Below are positions 1 to 8,937 of a stretch of DNA of 64,000 nt, piece by piece; position 1 is the first letter of the stretch, and each line of letters opens with the position of its first letter. The notes beneath the pieces were generated by a model. That model searched no databases and was not told the origin of the DNA. It worked only from the letters and a program-made list of their open reading frames with translations. The position numbers and the translations under genes were made by a program. The stretch is from CBDCGJ01 sp965238305. Its GTDB lineage: Bacteria; Pseudomonadota; Alphaproteobacteria; GCA-2731375. Location: assembly GCA_965238305.1 (NCBI GenBank), contig CBDEHK010000001.1, positions 186,001-250,000 of the forward strand, given 5' to 3'.

Positions 1-1048
1 GACCGATGATCACCATGGGCAAATCGAAATGCGGGCTGAGGACAGCGGCATCGGAGAAATAACCAACGCCTTTCGCCGCAACCGATCGACCGCGCAGCTT
101 TGCCGTTTGCTGCAAACAAAGTTTCAGAAATGGATCATTCAAGGCCGTCGCGACCGCGGCTTTGTAGTCGATCCGCTCGACGACAAACTCGCGGCCAGCG
201 AGGCTGGACAAAGCTTCTTCTATGTCACCAGGCGCGACATCGGGCGGCAAGCGAATATCGATCTCCGCCCAACAGCTTTCCGCCGCGAGGTTAATGGCGT
301 CGCCACCACCAATCCGGCCGACGGACATTGTTGCGGGACCGACTAGCGGGTGGGCGGTTTCCGGCAAGATCGATGGGGCCTGCGACAAAAACGCCAGCAT
401 CATGTCTATCGCATTTTTACCGGGCTCGGCGGCGCTGGCAGCATCTCGCGCCGAAGTGTGGCCGGATCGGCCTATTGCAGTCACACGAAGCCAAAGCGCA
501 CCCATTTCCGTCGAAAAAACTTCCATCGAAGTGGGCTCGCTGACCAACAAAGCACCGCAATCACTAAGCGCTTGTTGCGCCACCAAGCGTCTGGCGCCGA
601 GACAATTGGAGCTTTCTCCGCCGGTAAACGCCAACACTAGGTCTCCACTAAGCTCCAAGCCATCAATTTGATCCTGGCGCAGTTTCTCTGCCGCCACAAC
701 CATCGCCGCCAAACCGGACTTCATATCGCTGGCGCCGCGTCCGATCACCCGACCCTGGCAAAGCGTTGCGGCGAAAGGATCGTCTGCCCAACCCTGTTTA
801 CCAGCCGGTAAAGTATCCATATGGGCCGAGAAGACCAAGCCGGGTTTTTCGCCTATACCAGTCAAGCGAACCAAGATGTTAAAACGGTTTGGCGCAAATT
901 CATCAAGATCAACCTTAAATCCGCGACGTTGTAAATAATTCGCCAAAAACGTCGCAATCGCGCGTTCATCGCCTGGGGGATCTGGACTAGGTAGTCGGAT
1001 CAATTGACGCAACAATTCCATCGCCGACAGCGCAGATTTTGTGTTCAT
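1..1048 (-). CDS. M20-family metallohydrolase (ArgE/DapE-like), 3' end cut by window edge
   Basis: An open frame runs from an ATG at 1048 to the left edge of the window, 349 codons without a stop, so the C-terminus is missing. A GGGG ribosome site lies 8 nt before the ATG. Family landmarks appear in order: SAHMDT (metal-binding His and Asp), GRGASDMKSG (bridging Asp), TGGESSNCLGA (catalytic Glu), VSEPT, and GRSGHTS of the dimerisation lid domain; FSDAAVL near the edge matches the late metal-binding block. Such enzymes are two-zinc amidohydrolases acting on N-acyl amino acids or peptides. The usual GEE pair reads GES here, so the second, metal-bridging Glu is Ser. It follows the LysR gene by 13 bp on the same strand and is probably co-transcribed with it. 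Substrate cannot be assigned. Confidence 0.85.
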   Translation of the reverse strand, partial: MNTKSALSAMELLRQLIRLPSPDPPGDERAIATFLANYLQRRGFKVDLDEFAPNRFNILVRLTGIGEKPGLVFSAHMDTLPAGKQGWADDPFAATLCQGRVIGRGASDMKSGLAAMVVAAEKLRQDQIDGLELSGDLVLAFTGGESSNCLGARRLVAQQALSDCGALLVSEPTSMEVFSTEMGALWLRVTAIGRSGHTSARDAASAAEPGKNAIDMMLAFLSQAPSILPETAHPLVGPATMSVGRIGGGDAINLAAESCWAEIDIRLPPDVAPGDIEEALSSLAGREFVVERIDYKAAVATALNDPFLKLCLQQTAKLRGRSVAAKGVGYFSDAAVLSPHFDLPMVIIG

Positions 1049-1061
1049 TACTTGACCCCAA

Positions 1062-1970
1062 TCATAACGCATTGAACCGAACAGAGGATTTGCGTAAGCG
1101 CGGCCCGGCAAAATCGACAAAGGCGCGGATTTTGGCGGCGCTCAACCGGCCTTCGGAATGAATCAAGTGAAGCGGCATGTCACGATCTTCCCACGACGTT
1201 AAAATCTCAACCAACGAGCCGTCGGCAAGTGCGTCAGCCACTTGGTAAGACAAGGCCCGGGCGATCCCCCAACCGGCCAGGGCACTATCTATTGACGCGG
1301 TCGCTGTATTGACTTTGAGCACCGGCGCAATTTTGACGCCTCGGTTTCGACCCGCCGCGACGTACTGCCATATCGGGGTTTCCTCTAGCGGTTGGGTTTG
1401 GATTGTCCGATGCCGGATCAAATCTTCCGGGACAGTCGGCGTACCCGACGCCACCAGATAGTCGGGTGCGGCAACGGTAACCCGGCGAACCACGCCGACC
1501 TTGGTGGCGGTCAAACTGCTGTCGGGTAATTCTCCGATCCGAAGCGCCACGTCTAGTCCTTCATCAATCAAGTCAACAATCCGGTCGACAAATAATGTCG
1601 TCGCCGACATTTCCGGATAGGCATCTAAAAACTCACGTAAAATCGGCAAAATATGACGCTGGCCGAACAATACCGGTGCCGTGACCCGCAAAACGCCGCG
1701 CGGGGTCTGGCGCGCACCTGAGGCTTGCGCCTCAACCGCATCCAGCTCCGACAGAATTCTCATACCGTCGCTCAACAGGCGCGCACCGGCATCCGTCGTG
1801 GAAACTTTGCGAGTGGTGCGGCGCAGCAACCGAACGCCCAGGCGCGCCTCCAACGCGGCTACCAGGCGCGTCACCACAGGCGGCGTCATACCAAGGCGCA
1901 ATGCCGCACGATTAAAGGCGCCGGTTTCCGCCACCGCCACAAATGCCGTTAACTCGCGAAATCGATCCAT
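1062..1970 (-). CDS. LysR-type transcriptional regulator
   Basis: The 302-residue protein has the N-terminal LysR winged helix-turn-helix (residues about 3-60; MTPPVVTRLVAALEARLG covers the recognition helix) followed by a periplasmic-binding-protein-like effector domain (about 90-295). The segment RVTAPVLFGQRHILP and the FVDRIVDLIDEGLDVALRIG motif are typical of the large family resembling CrgA/AaeR regulators. It is transcribed away from the PPOx gene at 2078 across a 107-bp AT-rich gap containing a perfect 7-bp dyad, the classic arrangement in which a LysR protein controls itself and its divergent neighbour. It also precedes the M20 hydrolase gene on the same strand. The effector is unknown. 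Confidence 0.92.
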   Translation of the reverse strand: MDRFRELTAFVAVAETGAFNRAALRLGMTPPVVTRLVAALEARLGVRLLRRTTRKVSTTDAGARLLSDGMRILSELDAVEAQASGARQTPRGVLRVTAPVLFGQRHILPILREFLDAYPEMSATTLFVDRIVDLIDEGLDVALRIGELPDSSLTATKVGVVRRVTVAAPDYLVASGTPTVPEDLIRHRTIQTQPLEETPIWQYVAAGRNRGVKIAPVLKVNTATASIDSALAGWGIARALSYQVADALADGSLVEILTSWEDRDMPLHLIHSEGRLSAAKIRAFVDFAGPRLRKSSVRFNAL

Positions 1971-1978
1971 ATTATTTC

Positions 1979-2000
1979 ATAATACAGAATAAAGTATTAT
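1979..2000. promoter_or_regulatory. Dyad operator in LysR/PPOx divergent promoter
   Basis: ATAATAC and GTATTAT form perfect 7-bp inverted arms separated by 8 bp, starting 9 bp upstream of the lysR ATG and lying about 80 bp upstream of the divergent PPOx start. Position and symmetry fit a LysR binding site that autoregulates the regulator; the flanking AT-rich DNA would hold both promoters. That the neighbouring LysR protein binds here is inference. Confidence 0.5.
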
Positions 2001-2077
2001 AATAATCATATATTATTTATTTTTCTGGAACAATTATTTTTGGGGAACGCGCAAATTATCGAATGAAGGAGCTAATT

Positions 2078-2703
2078 ATGGCCCGCCGTTTCGCTGAAAT
2101 CGCCTTTTCCCCCAATGTACGCGCTATACAAGAGGCGCAGGGTTCCGCCAAAGCTTACGACAAATTTTTGAGGCCGGAGGCGGAGCGCAATGATCACCTG
2201 TCCGCCACAGAGGCAAGTTTTATTACCGAACGTGATGGCTTCTATCAAGCCACGGTGTCGGAGACCGGTTGGCCTTATGTACAGTTCCGAGGTGCCCGGT
2301 AGGATTCTTAAAGGTCCTGGATAAACGTCGGATCGCGTATGCCGACTTTTTTGGCAATCGGCAATATATCAGCGCTGGCAATTTGAGTGGTGACGGCCGT
2401 GTTTCGCTCATCTTGATGGACTATGCCCAACGCCGTCGTTTGAAAATCCTTGGACAGGCTGAGTTGATTGATGTTTCAGACGATCCGGCGCTAGTCGCCG
2501 AATTACATGATCAAAACTATGAAGCGCGGCCGGAACGCGCTGTCGTGATCACCATCGACGGCTACGACTGGAATTGCCCGCAACATATTACGCCGCGTTT
2601 TACCGAAGCGGAATTTGCCGACGCCGCGGCACCAATGGAAGCGGAAATTCGGATATTACGCCAGGAAAACGGTAAATTGCGGGCCGCGCTCGATAAGTCG
2701 TAG
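2078..2703 (+). pseudogene. Pyridoxamine-5'-phosphate-oxidase-family flavoprotein, single frameshift
   Basis: An AAGGAG ribosome site 6 nt before the ATG at 2078 opens a frame that stops at 2302. The +1 frame then continues the same protein to 2703. Joined, the halves read as one PPOx split-barrel protein of about 208 residues: ATEASFITERDGFYQATVSE, then GWPYVQFRG, then VGFLKVLDKRRIAYADF, FGNRQYISAGNL and the RLKILGQAEL strand. These flavoproteins are small FMN-dependent reductases or oxidases found beside LysR genes. One G appears to be missing in the run around 2293-2298: adding it restores GGPVGFL. The rest is uninterrupted and ends in a helical tail, so the lesion is recent or a sequencing error. 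Confidence 0.8.
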
Positions 2704-2852
2704 CAAATAGTCTTGGTGCTTCCTATATGGGTCTATTGAAGTCGACGCCCTCACTCCATCGTGTATAGGCGTGATTCTAGGCCGTCGCTTTTGCATTCTA
2801 TGATGCTTTGCAATGACGCTCCGGCTTAGGCATGAGCATTAGGAGACGCACA

Positions 2853-3185
2853 ATGCACAATATTCCTTTGGTTCTGGCGCTTTGGCTATTGCCGACGCTG
2901 GTCGGCGCCATGGATGTTAATTCGATTGCCCAACAACGGCACAGCGACGCCATGCGCTGTTTACCGGATGCAAAAATGACGAGTTATCTCGATCAAGCTT
3001 GGGCAGAACTTCCGGTGGCGCTCGGCGATCTGGATAATGGCAATCCAACAACCCTGTTTTTGTCCCATCGCGGATCCTGGACCCTGGTGGAGCATCGCCG
3101 TGACGGCCTCGCTTGCATTGAAGCGTCTGGGACCCGGATGACGATCGACGCAAAGAATGTCCGAAAGATCGCCACGCCTAGCTAA
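2853..3185 (+). CDS. Small secreted protein of unknown function
   Basis: A protein of 110 residues starting at the ATG at 2853, chosen because AGGAGA sits 7 nt upstream; an in-frame ATG at 2832 lacks a ribosome site. The N-terminus is a clean Sec signal peptide (hydrophobic IPLVLALWLLPTL, then VGA as the likely cleavage site). The mature part has two Cys residues that could pair in the periplasm. The segments LFLSHRGSWTLVEHR and GLACIEASGTRM resemble small periplasmic proteins often annotated only as hypothetical in alphaproteobacteria. No catalytic motif is visible. It stands alone between the PPOx and TauD genes. Confidence 0.65.
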   Translation: MHNIPLVLALWLLPTLVGAMDVNSIAQQRHSDAMRCLPDAKMTSYLDQAWAELPVALGDLDNGNPTTLFLSHRGSWTLVEHRRDGLACIEASGTRMTIDAKNVRKIATPS

Positions 3186-3337
3186 TCGTCAGGGGCCGGT
3201 AAATCTACCCAACACATCAAGTCCGAAGAGGAGTGCGCTGATCGGCTCATTTCCAAAAATAATTCAAGTGCTTTAAAATTTTCCTCAATCATGCCATATT
3301 GCGCACTGAATCTATATCTAACTTCGATAGGTGTGCC

Positions 3338-4201
3338 ATGAGCGATGCAGCCGTAGATTTCACAAACGAAGATGCCTCTTTCAGTGTTGAACGGATGAGC
3401 CCCACTATTGGTGCGGTCCTGCATGGCATTGATCTGCGGCAAGTGTTGGACCCAGATACCCGGGATGCCGTCTTTCGCGCCTTGGTCGATCATGGCGTCA
3501 TCTTCTTCCGTGATCAAGACCTGACGACCGAACAACATATCGCTTTCGCCGCCCAATTTGGCGATTTGGAAGTGCATCCATTTGCTGAACACAAAGAAGG
3601 CTACCCGGAAGTCATCACGATCTATCACGATGAAAATTCGAAATATGGACAAAACCGCTGGCACAGTGATTTAACTTGGCGGATAGAACCGTCACTCGGT
3701 TCTGTGTTGCGAGCGCACGACGTCCCGCAAGTTGGTGGCGATACGCTGTGGGCGGATATGGAATCTGCCTATGATGGTTTGGATGATGAACTGAAGGAAA
3801 AAATCGATGGCCTGGTTGCGATCCATGATTTTACCCATTTTCGCGACCGCATGAAGAAACGCGGCGCCAGCGCGGAAGAAGTTGAAGAGTTCAATCGAAA
3901 ATATCCCATGGCAGAGCATCCGGTGGTCCGAACGCATCCAAGTTCCGGTCGCAAGTCACTTTATGTGAACGCCGCCTTCACTGTCGGCATCAAAGATATG
4001 TCCGATGATGAAGCGAAACCGTTATTGGAAAAACTTTATCACCAAGCCAGCTTTCCTGAATATCAGTGCCGCTTTAAGTGGCAGAAGAATTCAATCGCTT
4101 TCTGGGACAATCGGCAAACCCAACACTATGCCACCTTCGACTATCATCCCCAAATCCGTCATATGGAACGGGTCACCATCGTCGGCGATAGGCCGGTTTA
4201 G
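3338..4201 (+). CDS. TauD/TfdA-family Fe(II)/2-oxoglutarate dioxygenase
   Basis: The 287-residue protein (start taken at 3338, MSDAAV, because the 13 upstream in-frame codons do not look like family sequence) has the TauD double-stranded beta-helix core. The iron triad is visible as WHSD (H109, D111) and TQHYATFDY (H263), with the 2-oxoglutarate-binding Arg in RHMERVTIVG (R274 or R278). The N-terminal VLHGIDLRQ and the VIFFRDQDLT block are also typical. Members couple 2-oxoglutarate decarboxylation to hydroxylation of taurine, other sulfonates, aryloxyalkanoates or sulfate esters. No sulfonate transporter is adjacent, so taurine cannot be claimed as substrate. Single-gene unit. Confidence 0.9.
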   Translation: MSDAAVDFTNEDASFSVERMSPTIGAVLHGIDLRQVLDPDTRDAVFRALVDHGVIFFRDQDLTTEQHIAFAAQFGDLEVHPFAEHKEGYPEVITIYHDENSKYGQNRWHSDLTWRIEPSLGSVLRAHDVPQVGGDTLWADMESAYDGLDDELKEKIDGLVAIHDFTHFRDRMKKRGASAEEVEEFNRKYPMAEHPVVRTHPSSGRKSLYVNAAFTVGIKDMSDDEAKPLLEKLYHQASFPEYQCRFKWQKNSIAFWDNRQTQHYATFDYHPQIRHMERVTIVGDRPV

Positions 4202-4237
4202 AACCAACAATCCGCCTATTTTCGACGGTAGCGCACC

Positions 4238-4984
4238 CTAAAAGCCACCCGCGACAGGGATGATGGTGGCGGTGAGATAATCGGGGGCGTCGAGCAGCAG
4301 CCAGCGTACCGCTTCCGCAATTTCTTCCGGATCACCAGCACGGCCAAGTGGGATGCGCGGGGAAAACTGTTCGATCCGATCAGGACCACCGGCCCGGGCA
4401 TGGCTTTCCGTGTCCGTCAAGCCCGGCGCAACAGCATTGACACGAATGCCTTCGTTGGCAACTTCCAACGCCAGGCCTTTGGTTAGCGTATTAACCGCGG
4501 CTTTCGAGGCGGCATAGTCAACCCAATCGCCCGGACTGCCGCGTTCCGCCGCGGTGGAAGAGATATTGACAATTCGCCCACCGGCGCCGCCGTGGTCGGT
4601 TGACATCCGCTTTATCGCTTCCCGACAACAGAGAATTGTTCCAGTGACGTTGATATCAAAGGTTTTGCGGATATCGGCAGCGTTGGCAGTGCCGATACGG
4701 CGACCAACTTGGCCCAAATAGGCAGCGTTGTTAACTAATCCAAAAGGCCGGCCGAGTTCTCGCTGCACGGTTTCGAACAAAGCGATGATGTCTTCTTCGT
4801 GGGCGAGATCGGCCTGACACATCAGGACGGGTCCACCGCCAGTTAAACTATTGGCCAACGCCGCAGCTTCGCTAGCACTATCGCGATGGGTGATACAAAT
4901 CGGCTTCCCAGCCAAATGCAATGTGCGGGCGATGGCGGCGCCGATGCCGCGGCTGGCGCCAGTTACGATGATTGCGCCGGTCAT
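4238..4984 (-). CDS. Short-chain dehydrogenase/reductase
   Basis: A classical SDR of 248 residues: cofactor motif TGASRGIG at residues 8-15, NNAA at 85-88, catalytic Ser in the ISS segment (142-143), and YAASK giving Tyr157 and Lys161. The C-terminal RWLLLDAPDYLTATIIPVAGG block is usual for NAD(P)-dependent oxidoreductases of the glucose-1-dehydrogenase/FabG type. The start overlaps the plsC stop in an ATGA, so the two are translationally coupled; it is the last gene of the ftsE-ftsX-ydcF-plsC run. Substrate unknown. Confidence 0.9.
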   Translation of the reverse strand: MTGAIIVTGASRGIGAAIARTLHLAGKPICITHRDSASEAAALANSLTGGGPVLMCQADLAHEEDIIALFETVQRELGRPFGLVNNAAYLGQVGRRIGTANAADIRKTFDINVTGTILCCREAIKRMSTDHGGAGGRIVNISSTAAERGSPGDWVDYAASKAAVNTLTKGLALEVANEGIRVNAVAPGLTDTESHARAGGPDRIEQFSPRIPLGRAGDPEEIAEAVRWLLLDAPDYLTATIIPVAGGF

Positions 4985-5706
4985 AAATCCTGCCGCCCTT
5001 CTGCAACAAGGCGGGCTGTGGCCGTCTCGATACTCTCCTCCAATTCTTTCATGAAGATTTTTCGTTTTTGTCCGGACGGGATTGGGGTTAAGAATTCGAC
5101 GACGATCTTACCTGGATGACGTTGCCAACTGCGACGCGGCCAGAACAGTCCAGAATTTACCGCCACCGGCACCACCGGTGCGTCCAGGCCATTATAAAGC
5201 GCGGCAACGCCGATCTGATAAGGTTTTTCGCTGGTATCATCATCCGGTGCAGTCCGTGTACCTTGTGGAAAGATGACAATATGCCGGCCATCGTCCAACG
5301 CACGCTGGCCATCCATGATCATCTTCTTCAAGGCCTTGGCCTGGCCTTTGCGATTGACGATAATCATGCCGGCTTTGATACACATCTGGCCATAGATTGG
5401 AATCCACAGCAAATCCGATTTCAGCACAATCGCTGGGCGCCGAATGGTATTCAACCAGCTGACCGTGTCCCAGGCCGATTGATGTTTCGAAGCAATAATA
5501 CAAGGGGTGTCCGGCAAATTTTCCCGGCCTCTGACCTCGACCTCGATCCCGACCAGGCGTGCCATCAGCCAATTGATATCTCGGCCCCAACGCCACTGTG
5601 CGTCCAACAAATAGCTCTTTGGCAACAAAAACACCGGCATATAGACAATCGCCGATATCACTGTCCATAAGTAAAAAGAAATGTTGAATATGGTCGATCT
5701 GAACAT
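4981..5706 (-). CDS. plsC: 1-acyl-sn-glycerol-3-phosphate acyltransferase
   Basis: The protein has 241 residues from the ATG at 5706 (an in-frame TTG at 5721 is the alternative). Near the N-terminus is a hydrophobic anchor (about 8-28), then the acyltransferase HX4D motif KHQSAWD (His75, Asp80), the acceptor-phosphate motif FPQGTR (146-151, with Gln in place of the commoner Glu, frequent in alphaproteobacteria), and VPVAVNSG. It transfers an acyl group to lysophosphatidic acid to make phosphatidic acid at the inner membrane. It sits 19 bp after ydcF and overlaps the SDR gene by 4 bp. Closely related lyso-ornithine-lipid acyltransferases cannot be excluded. Confidence 0.88.
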   Translation of the reverse strand: MFRSTIFNISFYLWTVISAIVYMPVFLLPKSYLLDAQWRWGRDINWLMARLVGIEVEVRGRENLPDTPCIIASKHQSAWDTVSWLNTIRRPAIVLKSDLLWIPIYGQMCIKAGMIIVNRKGQAKALKKMIMDGQRALDDGRHIVIFPQGTRTAPDDDTSEKPYQIGVAALYNGLDAPVVPVAVNSGLFWPRRSWQRHPGKIVVEFLTPIPSGQKRKIFMKELEESIETATARLVAEGRQDL

Positions 5707-5725
5707 GCTGTCGAGCACCAATGAG

Positions 5726-6361
5726 TTATCGTGTAAGCGGCGGTCTTATCATACCGCGCAGCAAAACGATAAGATATTTGCTGTATTCCTGGACCAGAAA
5801 GCGGGCCGTGCCGGGGCGGCGCCACCAACCGTCCAGCACAACTTTACCGCCGGCAACTGCGAACGGAATAATGGTCTTACCAGGGATGGCTTGTTGGCTT
5901 AGATAAAGGCTGCGCGGCATGTGATAATTCGACGTCACAAGGAAAAAACTATCGATAGATTGGTTTTGCGCCCACGCGGCGGCCTCCTTGGCATTGCCGA
6001 ATGTATCATGCGCTGTACGACCGAGCGTAACGCAACAATCAAATAGTTGCGCCGGCACTTTGGGGAACAATTGACGACGCATATCTTCCTGGCTAGTGCC
6101 CGCATCGACACCGGAAATCAACATTTTCTTGGCCTGCCCCGAAGCCAACAAATGGGCGGCTTCATCGATCCGATTGGTTCCGCCGGTGAATACGACGACC
6201 CCACCGGCGGTACGAGAAATTGCGGCGTCAGTTTCCGGTAGCGTTTCGACGAACTGGATAAGGCCGCCAAGCCACAAGCTAAGCAACATCACTAAAATGC
6301 GGGTTACCCAACTCAGGCTTCCCCAGAATATCGCAGTCGATATGGAATGCCCTCTCACCAT
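5726..6361 (-). CDS. YdcF-family (DUF218) membrane-anchored protein
   Basis: A 211-residue protein from the ATG at 6361, 2 bp after the ftsX stop. One N-terminal membrane segment (about 10-35) is followed by the ElyC/SanA/YdcF fold: VVVFTGGTNRIDEAAHLL, KKMLISGVD, and FFLVTSNYHMPRSLYL, the last being the family signature. Two Cys residues (DCC) lie mid-domain. E. coli ElyC and SanA of this family affect peptidoglycan synthesis and envelope integrity; YdcF binds S-adenosylmethionine in vitro. Its fixed place between ftsX and plsC in alphaproteobacteria suggests an envelope role, but its activity is unknown. Confidence 0.85.
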   Translation of the reverse strand: MVRGHSISTAIFWGSLSWVTRILVMLLSLWLGGLIQFVETLPETDAAISRTAGGVVVFTGGTNRIDEAAHLLASGQAKKMLISGVDAGTSQEDMRRQLFPKVPAQLFDCCVTLGRTAHDTFGNAKEAAAWAQNQSIDSFFLVTSNYHMPRSLYLSQQAIPGKTIIPFAVAGGKVVLDGWWRRPGTARFLVQEYSKYLIVLLRGMIRPPLTR

Positions 6362-6363
6362 CA

Positions 6364-7242
6364 CTACGGCATCCGCTTTAATGCCCACATCACCGTCAAG
6401 CGGACCGTCAATGCCGATACAGCGGCAGCAACAAGCGGCAGCATGACGAGGCTGGCGGCAAGCAGAAGATAAGACGAAACAGTCGTTGCGCCCGGTAGCA
6501 AACCAACGACCAAATAGGACAGTGAAACGATCACAAGACCTGCAAACACGAGGCCGATGAGGCCACCCTTCAAGCCTAACTTCAAAGCGCTTTTCTGAAA
6601 ATGTTCGGCAATGAATTTGTCATGCGCCCCTATCAAATGCAGTAATTCGACTATTGCGCGATGACTGGCTAAGCTGGCGCGGGCGGAGAACATTACCACC
6701 ACGGTAATGGTCATCACCACCAATGCGATCGCGCCAAGTGTCAGCCACCGCACCACCTGGGCGAATTGCGTGAACTTACCGAGCCAAACCTGATGGTCGT
6801 CAATTCGCGCGCCCGGCACCTCCTTTTGCAGGCGTTGGCTCAAGAATCCCAGATCCGCCGGATAATCTTGATCCAGCGTTACATCGATTAACTGCGGGAT
6901 CGGCAGATCGCTGGTAACGTTTCCAGACCCCAACCATGGCTCTAGCAAAGCAACCATATCGTCGTGTTTCAAGGCCTCGACCGCAACAATACCGGCCGTC
7001 GATCGCAGCAGCGCCAAGGCTCGTTTGGTGCGCGCTTCGCTTTCGGCACCGACGGCTGGCAATTCCACTGTTATGGTGCCTCGGACATTGTTTTCAACAT
7101 GATTAACGGCCTGATTTAACGAGGCACTCACCGCGATCGCCAGGGCACCTAAAAACACCATGACGGCGATGACCCAAGGCAGATATCTGGCCGCACCGTC
7201 ATAATCGGGTATCAGTTGATTTGGCCCCCTACGTTGCATCAC
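6364..7242 (-). CDS. ftsX: Cell division protein FtsX (ABC-like permease)
   Basis: The 292-residue membrane protein has the FtsX topology: a short cytoplasmic N-terminus, TM1 (about 21-43), a periplasmic domain (about 44-165), then three further segments at about 170-190, 220-245 and 258-285. The central block of small residues after TM2 (MVVMFSARASLASHRAIVE, then LHLIGAHDKFIAEHF) is the conserved cytoplasmic coupling region that contacts FtsE. It overlaps ftsE by 4 bp (ATGA). In the divisome FtsEX controls periplasmic amidase activators; it is not a transporter. The sequence is divergent from E. coli FtsX, as usual in alphaproteobacteria. Confidence 0.9.
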   Translation of the reverse strand: MMQRRGPNQLIPDYDGAARYLPWVIAVMVFLGALAIAVSASLNQAVNHVENNVRGTITVELPAVGAESEARTKRALALLRSTAGIVAVEALKHDDMVALLEPWLGSGNVTSDLPIPQLIDVTLDQDYPADLGFLSQRLQKEVPGARIDDHQVWLGKFTQFAQVVRWLTLGAIALVVMTITVVVMFSARASLASHRAIVELLHLIGAHDKFIAEHFQKSALKLGLKGGLIGLVFAGLVIVSLSYLVVGLLPGATTVSSYLLLAASLVMLPLVAAAVSALTVRLTVMWALKRMP

Positions 7243-7955
7243 GACGCTACCTCGATACCCGTCGCCTCTTGCTCATGCGTGGTTGATATGGCACTCAGCC
7301 CGCCTGCTTCCAATTGCAATATCGGATGAGGGAATCGTTCGGGTAATATCTTGTTGTGGGTGGCGACCAGGACCGTCGTGCCATTGCGATGCAACTCCTC
7401 GATCAGACGCATCAATCGAAGACCAATGCTGTCGTCAACATTGCCCGTCGGCTCATCCGCCAGAAGGATTTTCGGCCGGGCTATGACGGCCCGAGCAATC
7501 GCCACGCGTTGCTGTTCGCCACCGGACAATGCCGTCGGCGGCGCATTCAAATTGTCCCCTAAACCGACCCAAGCCAGCAACTCCTGCACATGTGAGCGGA
7601 TCAGCGCCTGATTGATTCCGGCGATTCGCAACGGCAAAGCAACGTTTTCTGTCACACTTAGATGGTCGAGCAGGCGAAAATCCTGAAAAACAATGCCAAT
7701 CTGGCGTCGCATGGCGGCGCGCTCGTCGCGGTTCAGGGTTGCGATATCGCGGTCGAACATTGTTAATTTACCGCGCGAGGGTATTCGGGACAGCGACAAA
7801 AGACTAAGCAGCGAAGACTTTCCGGCACCGCTCGGGCCGGTCATATAATGGAAAGAACCAGCCTTGATTTCCGCCGAAATATCCCGCAACACCTCCGGTC
7901 CAGTGTCATAACGCATAGCAATTTTTTCTAAACGGATCACGGGATCACTTTCCAT
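7239..7955 (-). CDS. ftsE: Cell division ATP-binding protein FtsE
   Basis: An ABC ATPase of 238 residues from the ATG at 7955; the longer frame upstream has no family similarity. Visible motifs are Walker A GPSGAGKSS (about 40-48), Q-loop FQDFRLLDHLSV, signature LSGGEQQR, Walker B ILLADEPTGN and the switch His in ATHN. The short loop FQDFRLL and RIPSRGKLTMF are characteristic of FtsE rather than LolD. It is the first gene of the five-gene run ftsE-ftsX-ydcF-plsC-SDR and is transcribed divergently from the zinc-ribbon gene across about 180 bp that should contain both promoters. Confidence 0.93.
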   Translation of the reverse strand: MESDPVIRLEKIAMRYDTGPEVLRDISAEIKAGSFHYMTGPSGAGKSSLLSLLSLSRIPSRGKLTMFDRDIATLNRDERAAMRRQIGIVFQDFRLLDHLSVTENVALPLRIAGINQALIRSHVQELLAWVGLGDNLNAPPTALSGGEQQRVAIARAVIARPKILLADEPTGNVDDSIGLRLMRLIEELHRNGTTVLVATHNKILPERFPHPILQLEAGGLSAISTTHEQEATGIEVAS

Positions 7956-8137
7956 AGACCGATACGAGCCGAAATGAATTATTCGGTGACGGAATCTGCG
8001 CTGAGCATGCCACGCCACCCAGATTGGGTCCAGTGGAAGGTCATCTTCCTTCCTTCATTTCGCGGGGACTTGCATGCCCTGCACCAACCCCCTACTAATT
8101 GGAGCGAAACTCAAGAAGTCGGGATGTTTTCGGTTAC

Positions 8138-8935
8138 ATGAATCTAGCTTGTCCGTCATGTGAAACCCGCTTTTCCGTCGGTTCGGTCACTATTAAGCCG
8201 AGCGGCCAAACGGTCAAGTGCGGGCGCTGTCAGCACCAATGGCGGGCGCAAGCTGAAGATCTGCTTGCAGACGAGATGGACGAGCCTGTGACGGCAATGG
8301 CTGATGCGGAAACGCCGGATGCTGAAACGGCCGAACCGACCGCTGACATTGTTGACAACACTCCCGTTGATAGCGTCGTCAATACGCAAGAAGACGAGTT
8401 GCCGAACGCAATCAACCCGGCCATCCTCGATAATACACCGGGTGCGACCACAGTATCGGCCAAATCCAGTTCACTAGTCGACGAGATTGAAGAAAAAGGC
8501 CGTGGGCGCGGTTGGTTGCGTTGGTTAATCCTGCTCATTTTGTTGGCGCTGCTTGCTGCCGCAGCGATGTTCCTGCGACCGCAAATCATTTCGATATGGC
8601 CCCCAGCAACAAAGCTCTACGAATTGGCGGATTTTTATCTGATCGACAGATATGAGGGATTAGAAATTACCGCTTCGACCGAAAACGGATTTCAACAAGG
8701 TCGACCGATTTTGACGATAAAAGGCGAAATATTGAACACCTCGGATCGGAAGAAAGAATTGGCGCTGTTGCGGATCGATTTGCTGGACAAAAACGACAAT
8801 ATTCTGATTGATGTGAAGCGACCGCTAGCAAAAAGCCATTTGAACCCAAATGAAAGATTGTCATTTTCCACCGTCATGCCGAACCCGCCGAAAGATGCCG
8901 TGCGGGTGAGCGTGACTTTCATAGATGGAGGATAG
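8138..8935 (+). CDS. MJ0042-type zinc-ribbon membrane protein (DUF3426-like)
   Basis: A protein of 265 residues starting at the ATG at 8138, chosen because the zinc ribbon of this family begins at the N-terminus. The ribbon is CPSC (C5, C8) plus CGRC (C28, C31). An acidic low-complexity linker (about 40-120) follows, then one transmembrane segment (about 126-146) and a C-terminal beta-sandwich domain (about 165-265) resembling DUF3426/FxLYD, with GRPILTIKGEILNTSD as the core. Such proteins lie next to ftsE in many alphaproteobacteria and are thought to be envelope-associated; the molecular function is unknown. It ends 2 bp before hpt. Confidence 0.82.
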   Translation: MNLACPSCETRFSVGSVTIKPSGQTVKCGRCQHQWRAQAEDLLADEMDEPVTAMADAETPDAETAEPTADIVDNTPVDSVVNTQEDELPNAINPAILDNTPGATTVSAKSSSLVDEIEEKGRGRGWLRWLILLILLALLAAAAMFLRPQIISIWPPATKLYELADFYLIDRYEGLEITASTENGFQQGRPILTIKGEILNTSDRKKELALLRIDLLDKNDNILIDVKRPLAKSHLNPNERLSFSTVMPNPPKDAVRVSVTFIDGG

Positions 8936-8937
8936 CC

